This document shows, in pieces, positions 1-7,372 of a DNA stretch of 36,869 nt. The translations under genes and the position numbers were made by a program. The stretch's first letter is position 1. Each line of letters opens with the position of its first letter. Where the stretch lies: positions 1 through 36,869 of the forward strand of contig GL890604.1 in assembly GCA_000209465.1 (NCBI GenBank), in the 5' to 3' direction. This stretch comes from Lachnospiraceae oral taxon 107 str. F0167 (GTDB lineage Bacteria > Bacillota > Clostridia > Lachnospirales > Lachnospiraceae). The notes beneath the pieces are model-generated. The model saw only the letters and a program-made list of their open reading frames with translations. It searched no databases and was not told the DNA's origin.

Positions 1-484
<484 letters not shown>

Positions 485-722
485 AAAAGATAGGAAAATT
501 TATGTATATAATCGGAGACACCATCAAATCCGCAAGCGAATTTGAGGTGTACTTTCTCACTAAGGCTTGAGACAAGCTCTTCGCCAAGTGAGAAATGCAG
601 TTTGGTAGGCAGTTTTGAAGGTACATTTTTCTTGGTAAGTACAAGCGAAGTACGAGCTTAGAAAATAGCGTACTTGAATTTACGAAGTAAGTTCATGGTA
701 TTGCCTTTATTTAAAAAGATGT
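485..722 (+). other. 23S-tRNA spacer with serial hairpins; no 5S gene recognised
   Basis: This 238-nt spacer holds a series of inverted repeats. One is ACACC/GGTGT enclosing a CAAAT/ATTTG stem (518-550). A second is TTTCTCACT/AGTGAGAAA (553-594). A third is centred on GTACAAGCGAAGTAC (639-653), and a fourth is TGAATTTAC/GTAAGTTCA (674-694). The loops favour AAGCGAA-type sequences. These are most likely precursor-rRNA processing or spacer helices. I looked for a 5S rRNA, which is usual at this place, and did not see its conserved core. Confidence 0.6.
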
Positions 723-796
723 GGCCCGATGGCTCAGTTGGTTAGAGCGCCGCCCTGTCACGGCGGAGGTCGTCGGTTCGAGTCCGATTCGGGTCG
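723..796 (+). tRNA. tRNA-Asp (GTC)
   Basis: A complete cloverleaf is visible: acceptor GGCCCGA/TCGGGTC, D-arm, anticodon stem CCGCC/GGCGG with loop CTGTCAC, and T-arm GTCGG-TTCGAGT-CCGAT. The anticodon GTC is at 757-759. The 3' CCA is not encoded. It is the first of seven tRNA genes directly following the 23S gene. Confidence 0.97.
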
Positions 797-831
797 TTAC
801 TTAAAGTATTCCAGCCTTTAAGTTTATATAT

Positions 832-904
832 GGGATCTTAGCTCAGCTGGGAGAGCATCTGCCTTACAAGCAGAGGGTCACAGGTTCGAGCCCTGTAGGT
901 CCCA
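832..904 (+). tRNA. tRNA-Val (TAC)
   Basis: The cloverleaf has acceptor GGGATCT/AGGTCCC, anticodon stem TCTGC/GCAGA with loop CTTACAA, and T-arm ACAGG-TTCGAGC-CCTGT. The anticodon TAC is at 865-867. The 3' CCA is not encoded. Confidence 0.97.
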
Positions 905-962
905 TCATCTTGGAAAAGATGGTATTGACATTGTATTAACCTTATGTTAGTATAGTGTACAT

Positions 963-1035
963 GCCGATATGGCTCAATTGGCAGAGCAGCTGATTTGTAA
1001 TCAGCAGGTTATCGGTTCGAGTCCGATTATCGGCT
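963..1035 (+). tRNA. tRNA-Thr (TGT)
   Basis: The cloverleaf has acceptor GCCGATA/TATCGGC, anticodon stem GCTGA/TCAGC with loop TTTGTAA, and T-arm ATCGG-TTCGAGT-CCGAT. The anticodon TGT is at 996-998. The discriminator base is T, and CCA is not encoded. Confidence 0.96.
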
Positions 1036-1075
1036 TTTACTCTTCGGAGTAAAAGTAAAGAACTTAATAAGTTAT

Positions 1076-1157
1076 GGGGGAATTCCCGAGAGGCCAAAGG
1101 GGACAGACTGTAAATCTGCTAGCACTGCTTTCGGTGGTTCGAATCCACCTTCCCCCA
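1076..1157 (+). tRNA. tRNA-Tyr (GTA)
   Basis: A class II tRNA of 82 nt with a long variable arm. The acceptor is GGGGGAA/TTCCCCC and the T-arm is GGTGG-TTCGAAT-CCACC. The anticodon GTA at 1110-1112 sits in loop CTGTAAA. The long variable arm fits bacterial tRNA-Tyr. Confidence 0.96.
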
Positions 1158-1206
1158 TTGTTCAGTCACTCTTTTCAAGAGTGAGTTTTATTCTGAATAT
1201 AGTTGT

Positions 1207-1280
1207 CGCGGGGTAGAGCAGTCTGGAAGCTCGTCGGGCTCATAACCCGGAGGTCGCAGGTTCAAATCCTGTCCCCGCAA
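1207..1280 (+). tRNA. Initiator tRNA-fMet (CAT)
   Basis: The acceptor CGCGGGG/CCCCGCA has an unpaired C1-A72 position. The anticodon stem carries the three consecutive G:C pairs (GGG/CCC) around loop CTCATAA. Both are hallmarks of the initiator tRNA rather than elongator Met. The anticodon CAT is at 1241-1243. Confidence 0.96.
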
Positions 1281-1283
1281 TAT

Positions 1284-1356
<73 letters not shown>

Positions 1357-1369
1357 TTTATTCTTTCAT

Positions 1370-1442
1370 GGGATACTAGCTCAGGTGGTAGAGCACTTGA
1401 CTTTTAATCAAGTTGTCCCGGGTTCGAGTCCCGGGTGTCTCA
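1370..1442 (+). tRNA. tRNA-Lys (TTT)
   Basis: The cloverleaf has acceptor GGGATAC/GTGTCTC, anticodon stem CTTGA/TCAAG with loop CTTTTAA, and T-arm CCGGG-TTCGAGT-CCCGG. The anticodon TTT is at 1403-1405. It is the last tRNA of the array and is followed by a terminator. Confidence 0.97.
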
Positions 1443-1451
1443 CGATTTTAT

Positions 1452-1486
1452 GGCTTAAGTAGATATATCTATTTGAGTCTTTTTTT
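1452..1486 (+). terminator. Rho-independent terminator of the rRNA-tRNA array
   Basis: A 12-bp stem (GGCTTAAGTAGA/TCTATTTGAGTC, with G:T pairs) has a TATA loop and is followed by a run of seven T. It closes the 23S-tRNA transcription unit. Confidence 0.9.
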
Positions 1487-1510
1487 GTATTTAAGAGAGT
1501 TGAATGAGGA

Positions 1511-1705
1511 ATGAAGGTTAGGTGGCTTGGTAAAACAGAGGCTTTGATATTAACTACTGATAAAATCTATGATGTTATATCTATAGAGCGAGGTTGGTAT
1601 AGGGTTATAGATGGCAGTGGTGAAGATTATTTGTATCCTCCTGAGGTGTTTGAAATTGTTGAAGAAGATAATAAAATTAAAAAATCATATGGTTCAATCA
1701 CATGA
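1511..1705 (+). CDS. Small protein of unknown function (64 aa)
   Basis: A 64-residue, soluble-looking acidic protein. Motifs include a YDVISIERGWYRVID segment and a YLYPPEVFEIVEE segment, which read like a compact beta-barrel (SH3-like) fold. I have a general memory of similar short Bacillota proteins near toxin or immunity genes, but I cannot name the family. A GAGG lies immediately before the ATG, closer than ideal. It sits just behind the tRNA terminator and ahead of a frame broken by stops, in a patch of small AT-rich genes. The function is unknown. Confidence 0.6.
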   Translation: MKVRWLGKTEALILTTDKIYDVISIERGWYRVIDGSGEDYLYPPEVFEIVEEDNKIKKSYGSIT

Positions 1706-1959
1706 GCTTACACTAAAGAGGGAAGAGACTGAATATATAACCAATGTTATTATGTGGGATAATCAAGCAGTTGTTTTACCTAAGTAATATTACGACATTA
1801 AATCAAGAATGGTTTCGGAGCGATTTAAGAGATTTGTATATTAGTATGAAATGCTTTATGATGGAAAGTGATAAAAATAGGATTTATTTTTATAATTATA
1901 GGAGAATTTCTTCGGATGAAGAGCTGAGGAAAGTACAGATACTGTTGAAGAACTGTTAA
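1689..1959 (+). pseudogene. Degraded ORF, possibly an immunity-protein-like remnant
   Basis: A frame starting at ATG 1689 reads 32 codons to a TAA at 1785-1787. Without a frame change it then continues as a protein-like stretch (YYDIKSRMVSERFKRFVY) to another stop, and then decays. A second frame (1744-1959, 71 codons, ending in SSDEELRKVQILLKNC) overlaps it and carries the more plausible C-terminus. Together this looks like one small gene broken by two stops and a frameshift. The ISERFK-like wording recalls immunity proteins of the DUF1629/Imm11 kind, but that is only a resemblance. No Shine-Dalgarno supports the 1744 start. Confidence 0.4.
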
Positions 1960-1984
1960 AAATATTTGAGTAAAATAGGGGAAT

Positions 1985-2215
1985 ATGGTAGAGAATATCA
2001 GTATTGAGGGGATAGCTTATATTGTAGAAAGAATAGCAGAAAGAGCAAGAGAAGCATCAAGAGACTCAAAAGAAGATAGGGAAGATTGCTTTAAAGGTGG
2101 AAGAGCGTTGGAGTACTATGAGGTTTTAGATATTTTAAGAACAGAACTTGATGCAAGAGAAATAAGTTTAGATAAGATAGGTTTAGACTTTGACTTGGAA
2201 AAGGAACTGTTATAA
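1985..2215 (+). CDS. Small charged protein of unknown function (76 aa)
   Basis: A 76-residue acidic, helix-rich protein starting at ATG 1985, behind a purine stretch (AATAGGGGAAT) that can act as ribosome-binding site. The sequence is dominated by Glu, Arg, Asp and Lys. It has a central GGRALEYYEVLDILRTEL helix and ends in a DFDLEKELL tail. I recognise no catalytic motif. It lies in the same small-gene patch as the 64-aa protein and the broken frames, and could be part of an accessory toxin/immunity remnant. Function unknown. Confidence 0.55.
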   Translation: MVENISIEGIAYIVERIAERAREASRDSKEDREDCFKGGRALEYYEVLDILRTELDAREISLDKIGLDFDLEKELL

Positions 2216-2281
2216 TATTAGTTGGTAAAATACTTGAGAAAAAACTTAAAATTAGTAGTAATATAATATGGGGGAAGTGTA

Positions 2282-2431
2282 ATGAAGAAAGAGAAGATAA
2301 GAGAGGCAAAATAGTCTTATCAGGATTATTTAGACAGGTTATCTATGCTGTTATACCCTATTAAATTAACGAATGAAGAAGTTGAAGAATTAATAAAAGA
2401 AGGTCGTATTAAACCACTTTATGAAGTATAA
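2282..2431 (+). pseudogene. Short ORF split by an in-frame TAG
   Basis: ATG 2282 follows a good ribosome-binding site (GGGGGAAG). It reads ten codons (MKKEKIREAK), then a TAG at 2312-2314. The same frame then continues for 38 codons as a coherent, charged protein-like sequence (including SYQDYLDRLSMLLYP and EEVEELIKEGRIKPLYEV) to a TAA at 2429-2431. A single nonsense mutation in a 49-residue gene explains this best. A 28-residue restart at ATG 2345 is possible but lacks a ribosome-binding site. Confidence 0.5.
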
Positions 2432-2494
2432 ATAAAATATTCAAGGTATAATATGAATTTAAAAGATGAGATTATGAAGATAATTAGATATTGT

Positions 2495-2529
2495 AAAAGG
2501 GATTTGAATGCAGTACTCAAATCCCTTTT
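2495..2529. terminator. Bidirectional terminator hairpin
   Basis: AAAAGGGATTTGA and TCAAATCCCTTTT form a perfect 13-bp stem with a 9-nt loop. A-run and T-run ends make it functional in either direction. It separates the plus-strand small-gene patch from the minus-strand membrane protein that ends at 2547. Confidence 0.85.
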
Positions 2530-2546
2530 GTGTTTATAAAGTATTA

Positions 2547-2918
2547 TTATTTGATAAGCATACTCTTGGCTATAAATGCCATACCTCCGAAAATAAGCAC
2601 CAGCATCACTACCCAGTCAAAAAGTGACAGGTACTGAATATAGAATCTGGTTGATTGTATCAGGCTTGCTAAAATCAAGATAACACTCAGTACCAAGGCT
2701 ACCTTTGAAGCCATATTGGTTTTTATAAACAACCAAATCAAAGAAAAGATAAATGGTACCATTACAATCCCCGAGTTAATATACATACCCATCAGACGCA
2801 TACCTCCGCCCCAGAAGGAATTGGTCACAGTCACCTTTTGCGATAAGAAGAACAAACCTACTACCATCATGATAAGTCCACTCCAGAAAAATAAATAAAA
2901 ATCATTCTTTCTACTCAT
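2547..2918 (-). CDS. Small integral membrane protein of unknown function (123 aa)
   Basis: Four hydrophobic segments fit a small polytopic membrane protein, at roughly residues 9-26, 45-66, 70-88 and 97-117. The loops contain few charges, and a Gly-rich WGGGMRLMG stretch lies between the first two. A GAGGAGA ribosome-binding site stands eight bases before the ATG. I see no enzymatic motif and do not recognise the family. It ends at the bidirectional terminator 2495-2529 and has no evident partner gene. Confidence 0.75.
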   Translation of the reverse strand: MSRKNDFYLFFWSGLIMMVVGLFFLSQKVTVTNSFWGGGMRLMGMYINSGIVMVPFIFSLIWLFIKTNMASKVALVLSVILILASLIQSTRFYIQYLSLFDWVVMLVLIFGGMAFIAKSMLIK

Positions 2919-3035
2919 TCGTTCTATCTCCTCTCTATTATGCTTGCTTTCAGCAATTATTTTGGCTTGATTTTATCATATTATAGATATTATGTAAATT
3001 GATTTTAGTTTAAGATTTATAAAAATTATCCAAAA

Positions 3036-3434
3036 TTATCCAAACTCTATTATTTCAGGTTCTTTATTCAAACTGCAGATATTTGCTTTTGCATTTTTTA
3101 GATAAAAAACAGCTGTATTGCCATCTCCTACCGCATACATAGTCTTTAGGGTTGGGTTTGCCTCAAGCATCGCTGCCTGAGCCTCCAATCTTTCATCATA
3201 CACGGCATACGCATCCAGTCTTATCCACTTGTCTTCCACCATACCGCTTATTGAAATCCTTGGATGAGCCAGCATCTGTTTTGCAACCTGCTTTTTTAGC
3301 CCGGTCTCTATATATAATTTACCTTCAAAGATATTTTGGGCTCCAAAGGGGCGAACCTGCGGGTTGCCATACTCATCGACTGTTGCCAGATACCATATTC
3401 CTGCTCTTTTTAAAAATTCAAATACTCTTTCCAT
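3036..3434 (-). CDS. Pyridoxamine 5'-phosphate oxidase-like flavin-binding protein
   Basis: A 132-residue protein of the split-barrel FMN-binding (PNPOx-like) type. It opens with ERVFEFLKRAGIWYLATVDEYGNPQVRPFG, in which the 'LATVDxxGxPxVRP' pattern is the typical first strands of this fold. Further family features are KLYIETGLKKQVAKQM and ISISG. Members bind FMN, F420 or haem, or act as general flavin reductases; the substrate cannot be read here. The length is normal for small family members. A GGAGG-like site stands just before the ATG. It lies downstream of a minus-strand tRNA-Pro and could be read through from it. Confidence 0.85.
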   Translation of the reverse strand: MERVFEFLKRAGIWYLATVDEYGNPQVRPFGAQNIFEGKLYIETGLKKQVAKQMLAHPRISISGMVEDKWIRLDAYAVYDERLEAQAAMLEANPTLKTMYAVGDGNTAVFYLKNAKANICSLNKEPEIIEFG

Positions 3435-3504
3435 ATGTACCTCCTATATACAATAAATGACTTAAACAGGTATCTCACCACCTATCTAAGCCATCTTTTA
3501 CGAA

Positions 3505-3578
3505 TCGGAATGACAAGACTTGAACTTGCGACCTCTTGACCCCCAGTCAAGTGTGCTACCAAACTGCACCACATCCCG
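3505..3578 (-). tRNA. tRNA-Pro (GGG)
   Basis: The minus strand folds as a cloverleaf with acceptor CGGGATG/CATTCCG, anticodon stem CTTGA/TCAAG with loop CTGGGGG, and T-arm GCAAG-TTCAAGT-CTTGT. The anticodon GGG is at 3544-3542. It is an isolated tRNA gene away from the rRNA-linked array. CCA is not encoded. Confidence 0.93.
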
Positions 3579-3832
3579 TAATTATTTTCTACATCACCTA
3601 TTATATAAGATTTTTTGTATATTGCCAACCTGAAATTGTTTTATTTTGCAGATAAATTTATAAAATAATTTTACCTCACTTAATATATTCATTTGTTTAT
3701 TTTTGTTTACAAAGCTATATTTTTATATTATTGTAGGATTATATATATAATTCAGCATTATATTATTCAAAATATTTTATGGATAGTATGAGGGTATTTA
3801 GTAATATAATAATATAAAGTATGGAGGTTATT

Positions 3833-4792
3833 ATGGCAAATCTTGTAGACTATGTAAAATGGCGTGGAGATTTATCCTTTGAGATTTCTCCTTTTAATGA
3901 GATTGACAATGCGGTTTTTTCGTTGTTATCCTATATTGATTTGAAAGACTTACAAACAGAAATAAACTCTACCGGCATTTCCATCAAAGATGTCTGCAAG
4001 TATTTAATTGCCGGTGGATATCAATATGGATATATGAGTGAGATAACCTTGGATTTTTTGAATGAACTTCTATCTTCAAAACGATTTGGAAATGTAATGA
4101 TAGTTGACTATGTGGACCTTTATCATGAGAAAAAATATCAGTTTTCCTCAACAGGATATTTATATAAGGAGAATAATATATATCTTGCGTTCAGGGGAAC
4201 GGATGACAGTATTATAGCTTGGAAGGAAGATTTTATGATGAGCTTTTCCGTTATACCGGCACAGAAGTTTGCTCTCAGCTTTTTAAAAAAGGTATTTTCC
4301 AATCATCCGGATGCAAAGTTTATAGTTGGCGGACATAGCAAGGGTGGGAATTTGGCGCTTTATTCATCTGCTATGTGTGATAAATCCCTGCAAGACAGAA
4401 TCATCACAATATATAACAATGACGGTCCCGATCTTTGTGAGGAAGTCATTAATAATGATGTTATGAATGCTATAGAGCGTAAGTTGATTAAAATAGTACC
4501 GGAGTTTTGTATTGTCGGAATGATCTTTAACAGTACAAAAAATCTGAAGGTTGTAAAGTCTGATAATATAGCATTTCTACAGCATGATATACTTAATTGG
4601 AATTGTCTTGGTACAAGCTTTGAGCTTATCTCTGATGTAACTAAAGAGGCAAATAAATTTAATAATCTACTGGACAAGGTTTTGGAACACACCGACTTGG
4701 ACAAGCGCCGAGAGTATGTAAATAATTTCTTTGATAAAATAATAGATGCAGGCACTACCAGGCTTCCCTGGGGTAAGAAAAACAACTCATAA
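3833..4792 (+). CDS. Mbeg1-like (DUF2974) alpha/beta-hydrolase
   Basis: A 319-residue serine-hydrolase-like protein. The nucleophile elbow GGHSKGGNLALY places the candidate catalytic Ser at residue 169. It is preceded by the YLAFRGTDDS segment typical of lipase class 3-like folds. The start YVKWRGDLSFEISPFNEIDN is characteristic of the DUF2974/Mbeg1-like family common in Bacillota. The physiological substrate is not known. I chose ATG 3833 over ATG 3821, because the upstream ATG lies inside the GGAGG ribosome-binding site that serves 3833. There is no signal peptide, so it is likely cytoplasmic. It appears monocistronic, with terminator hairpins downstream. Confidence 0.85.
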   Translation: MANLVDYVKWRGDLSFEISPFNEIDNAVFSLLSYIDLKDLQTEINSTGISIKDVCKYLIAGGYQYGYMSEITLDFLNELLSSKRFGNVMIVDYVDLYHEKKYQFSSTGYLYKENNIYLAFRGTDDSIIAWKEDFMMSFSVIPAQKFALSFLKKVFSNHPDAKFIVGGHSKGGNLALYSSAMCDKSLQDRIITIYNNDGPDLCEEVINNDVMNAIERKLIKIVPEFCIVGMIFNSTKNLKVVKSDNIAFLQHDILNWNCLGTSFELISDVTKEANKFNNLLDKVLEHTDLDKRREYVNNFFDKIIDAGTTRLPWGKKNNS

Positions 4793-4853
4793 GAAGTCTT
4801 TATAGGATGTATTAAAATAAATTCGTTCAGAGTTATTTCTGTGATCTATAAAT

Positions 4854-4897
4854 AAAAAAAGAGAAGCTAATCTGCCTGATGGCTACCTTCTCTTTTT
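4854..4897 (+). terminator. Rho-independent terminator after the Mbeg1-like gene
   Basis: AAAAAGAGAAG pairs with CTTCTCTTTTT across a 20-nt loop, with A-tract and T-tract ends. It lies about 60 bases after the stop of the hydrolase gene. Confidence 0.8.
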
Positions 4898-4905
4898 ACA
4901 TAAAA

Positions 4906-4957
4906 AGGGGCGTTGCCGGACAGATATTCTGTTTGTTCGGTGGTGCCCCTAATTTTT
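4906..4957 (-). terminator. Hairpin terminator, mainly for the minus-strand small peptide gene
   Basis: AGGGGC and GCCCCT close a long stem with an inner CCG/CGG and ACA/TGT helix. A T-run follows on both strands (TTTTT on minus, ATTTTTT on plus). It lies just past the stop of the 37-aa minus-strand gene and probably also backs up plus-strand termination. Confidence 0.75.
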
Positions 4958-4980
4958 TCATAAACGATATATTAGCTGCA

Positions 4981-5094
4981 TTACTCAGCTGCAACTTTCG
5001 GCTTATGCTTTGATGTGATGGAATGACCTGTAATCATACACATTACCATTGCAACCATTGCTACAACTGCCCAAAATTGGTGTTTATTTAACAT
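4981..5094 (-). CDS. 37-residue single-pass membrane peptide
   Basis: A 37-codon ORF reads from ATG 5094 to TAA 4983-4981 on the minus strand. It begins MLNKHQFW, continues with a hydrophobic segment rich in Val, Ala and Met (AVVAMVAMVMCMITG), and ends in a basic tail (HSITSKHKPKVAAE). This layout is one membrane helix with a short cytosolic N-terminus and a polar C-terminus. A strong GAGGAGG site stands seven bases upstream, and a terminator hairpin follows the stop; both support real expression. I recall similar very short Met-rich membrane peptides in clostridia, but no function. It is missed by length cut-offs. Confidence 0.75.
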   Translation of the reverse strand: MLNKHQFWAVVAMVAMVMCMITGHSITSKHKPKVAAE

Positions 5095-5173
5095 ATAAAA
5101 CCTCCTCTACTATTAAATCCTCATTCTTATAATAGTCATAAAATATAGTTTTGTAAACAGTATTGCTGATTTT

Positions 5174-5206
5174 AAAAGAGCGTAGCAGCTTTAAAAACTG
5201 CTACGC
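5174..5206 (-). terminator. Terminator of the choline-binding-repeat protein gene
   Basis: GCGTAGCAG pairs perfectly with CTGCTACGC around a 9-nt loop. On the minus strand a TCTTTT tract follows. It starts seven bases beyond the stop of the gene at 5213-6001. Confidence 0.88.
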
Positions 5207-5212
5207 ATATTA

Positions 5213-6001
5213 TTACTGAACCCAAACACCGTCCTGATTTATGTTAAATCCGTCGATAGTGGTATTTGTAACCATTTCACCATTTGCATCAAGGTAGTAC
5301 CAAAGTCCCTTGTATTCAATCCATCCTTTTTTGAAAAGACCTGATTCCTCAAAATAGTACCATTTATTATTAATCAATTCCCAACCTACCGGCATTGCAC
5401 CGCTTTGTGGATTTAAATAATATCTGTATCCATTGTTCTCAATCCATCCGGTCATCATATTTCCGTTGGCATCAAAGAAATACCAAAGATTATTCACTAG
5501 GTACCAGTTTGTAGCATGAGTACCGTCAGGTTTTCTGTAATGCCATGTACCATTTGTCTGATACCAGCCGTTATTTCCTGATGAGTTTGTAGTGGTAGAT
5601 GAATTATTGGAAGAATTGTTATTTGAAGTACTGCCACTTCTGCTTCTCTTATATTCATTTATTGTGTCTATATCAAAATATTCTGCAGGAGAAGATACAG
5701 ACATATCAGGTCCGCCCTTTAGCGGATATACCACGAAATGATAGTTGCCCGCACCGTTTTCGGTTATAAGCTTTGTAAAATCATATTTATCATTTGGGGT
5801 ACTGTTATTAGAGCCTATTTTTTTGTTTCCTTTGTACAATTGAACCTTGTACCTTGTCTTATCCTCAGGTTCATCCCAAGTTGCATACGCCTTATCTCCG
5901 GTATCCCATGAAGCACCACCTATGGTGTAGTCCGCTGCAAATACAGTTATACTCATGAGAAGTGAAAAAAGCATGGCTAAAGTTAAAATCAGTTTTTTCA
6001 T
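5213..6001 (-). CDS. Secreted choline-binding/glucan-binding repeat protein
   Basis: A 262-residue exported protein. Residues 1-22 form a classical signal peptide (MKKLILTLAMLFSLLMSITVFA). An unassigned beta-rich domain follows at about 23-115, with fibronectin-like phrases such as AYATWDEPEDKTRYKVQLYKG. A low-complexity Ser/Asn/Thr linker at about 118-143 separates it from five or so WYxxNGxWYYxxxxG repeats (about 144-262). Such repeats bind choline on teichoic acid in pneumococcal proteins, or glucans in glucosyltransferases. No catalytic domain is seen, so adhesion or a structural surface role is likely. It has an AAAGGA ribosome-binding site and its own terminator. Confidence 0.88.
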   Translation of the reverse strand: MKKLILTLAMLFSLLMSITVFAADYTIGGASWDTGDKAYATWDEPEDKTRYKVQLYKGNKKIGSNNSTPNDKYDFTKLITENGAGNYHFVVYPLKGGPDMSVSSPAEYFDIDTINEYKRSRSGSTSNNNSSNNSSTTTNSSGNNGWYQTNGTWHYRKPDGTHATNWYLVNNLWYFFDANGNMMTGWIENNGYRYYLNPQSGAMPVGWELINNKWYYFEESGLFKKGWIEYKGLWYYLDANGEMVTNTTIDGFNINQDGVWVQ

Positions 6002-6147
6002 AAAATTCCTTTCTTTGATTATGTTCTTCTATACCCTCTAAAAAATTAAGGACATACTTTTTATACTATTGTAACATATAAAGTAGTGAGTTTATATTAC
6101 ATTTCATTAAATATAATTTATTCTTTTTTAAACTTTATGTTTCAAAG

Positions 6148-6804
6148 TTAGGAATTTTCTTTTTTTATTATGTCCAAATACCGGTACATACTTGCAGGAG
6201 AGCAGGAAAGTTTATGTCCAACAGCTTTGACGGATCCTTTCATAGAAAAGATACCTTTTTTATAAAGTTGTCTTATTATATCAAGTTTTTCAAGTTGGCT
6301 TAGCTTAATAAAAGGTAGGGATTTATCTATTCTTTTTAAAATCTCATCTATTGCATTTGAAATATTCTCAGAGAAAACCTCCTGATCATTATTACCCTTT
6401 ATTTCGATGGAGATATTTTTGGAAACATAGCTATCAGGGTGACAGAGGGAAAATACAAGGTTTGAAAGCTCCCTGTATCTATTATCATCAAAGTTTATAT
6501 TCAGTGCCCCTACAAGCTTGTTTGATTTATCCTTTATATAGAATGTGGAACATCTGAGAATCTTGCCGTTAGCAGACAATGCACGATAATTGGACAGCCA
6601 TTTTTCATCGGCTGCCTTTTTTTGATGCAGAATAGTTTTAATTGTGGGGCTTAGAGCTTCTCCGCTATGCCTGCCGCTGATATCTCCGTTTACTATATGT
6701 ACTATATGCTTCATATCATAAAGTATAATCTCATAGTCAGGCCCCAGGAGTGTGCCCAGAAAATTTGAAATATCAATATATTGCTTTAAGTCAAATTCAT
6801 TCAT
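6148..6804 (-). CDS. YheO/DauR-type transcriptional regulator
   Basis: A 218-residue regulator with an N-terminal YheO-like PAS domain (about 5-120, with LLGPDYEIILYD and LVGALNINFD) and a C-terminal DauR-type helix-turn-helix (about 160-218). The latter has the typical EKLDIIRQLYKKGIFSMKGSV...SCSPASMYRYL pattern. The family includes sensors of amino acids; DauR responds to D-arginine. I chose ATG 6804 because TTTGGAG stands five bases before it; the upstream ATG 6819 lies in front of that site. It is divergent from the beta-eliminating lyase and symporter genes, so control of those two is the simplest inference. Confidence 0.85.
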   Translation of the reverse strand: MNEFDLKQYIDISNFLGTLLGPDYEIILYDMKHIVHIVNGDISGRHSGEALSPTIKTILHQKKAADEKWLSNYRALSANGKILRCSTFYIKDKSNKLVGALNINFDDNRYRELSNLVFSLCHPDSYVSKNISIEIKGNNDQEVFSENISNAIDEILKRIDKSLPFIKLSQLEKLDIIRQLYKKGIFSMKGSVKAVGHKLSCSPASMYRYLDIIKKENS

Positions 6805-6844
6805 AAATACTCCAAACATATTTGTAAAAATTAAAATTAATTTT

Positions 6845-6874
6845 ATTATAGCAAGACTTATGACTTTATGACAG
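6845..6874 (-). promoter_or_regulatory. Promoter of the YheO-type regulator
   Basis: On the minus strand an extended -10 (TGCTATAAT, core at 6850-6845) follows a CTGTCA -35 (6874-6869) with an 18-base spacer. It lies about 40 bases before the chosen start of the regulator. Confidence 0.5.
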
Positions 6875-7183
6875 AAAATAATTTTTAAACAAAATCACGA
6901 AAACAGCAAATCAGATGTAATAAATGCCGAATATATACCGGAGACAAAATTTTATTATAAAAATTCTCATATAATAGTTTGAATAAAGATAATTATAAAA
7001 AAGATAAGGATTTTTAAACATACATATACATATGTACTTTGTATACTCAAAAATAAAATCTTAAAAATTTTATCATATAAAAATTGCATCAAAAATTGAG
7101 ATAATTTCAAAAAGCAAATTTTAATGCATATTGCACAGAAATATACTAAAAATACACGAATATAGGCTTTTGATTAAACAATA

Positions 7184-7212
7184 TTGACAAGAATTTAAAA
7201 TGATGATAAATT
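7184..7212 (+). promoter_or_regulatory. Promoter of the lyase-symporter operon
   Basis: A perfect TTGACA -35 (7184-7189) is followed after 17 bases by TAAATT (7207-7212). Transcription from here would leave a leader of about 150 nt before the lyase start at 7373. The rest of the 550-base intergenic stretch 6820-7372 is AT-rich. Apart from the divergent promoter I saw no other element in it. Confidence 0.55.
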
Positions 7213-7372
7213 AAAACCATAGGGAATAGTTAGATAATAAAGCTGATATTTGTAAAAAATTAGAGATTATGTGTATACACTATGCAAAGAGTTAATAGCT
7301 GAAATATCTACTACTCGCTGAATGTGATTGTAATACCGTCCGCCAGTCGTTTACTACGATGACCGGGGTAAA

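Noticed and set aside
2453-2539. 28-codon frame beginning MNLKDEIMKII.
   Set aside because: It runs through the perfect terminator hairpin 2495-2529 and has no ribosome-binding site.
4360-4785. 141-codon minus-strand frame inside the Mbeg1-like gene.
   Set aside because: It is antisense to a gene with a clear nucleophile motif and ribosome-binding site.
7269-7295. Eight-codon frame (MCIHYAKS) in the leader of the lyase gene, considered as a TnaC-like leader peptide.
   Set aside because: It has no Trp codon, no clear ribosome-binding site and no downstream attenuator; the resemblance is only positional.
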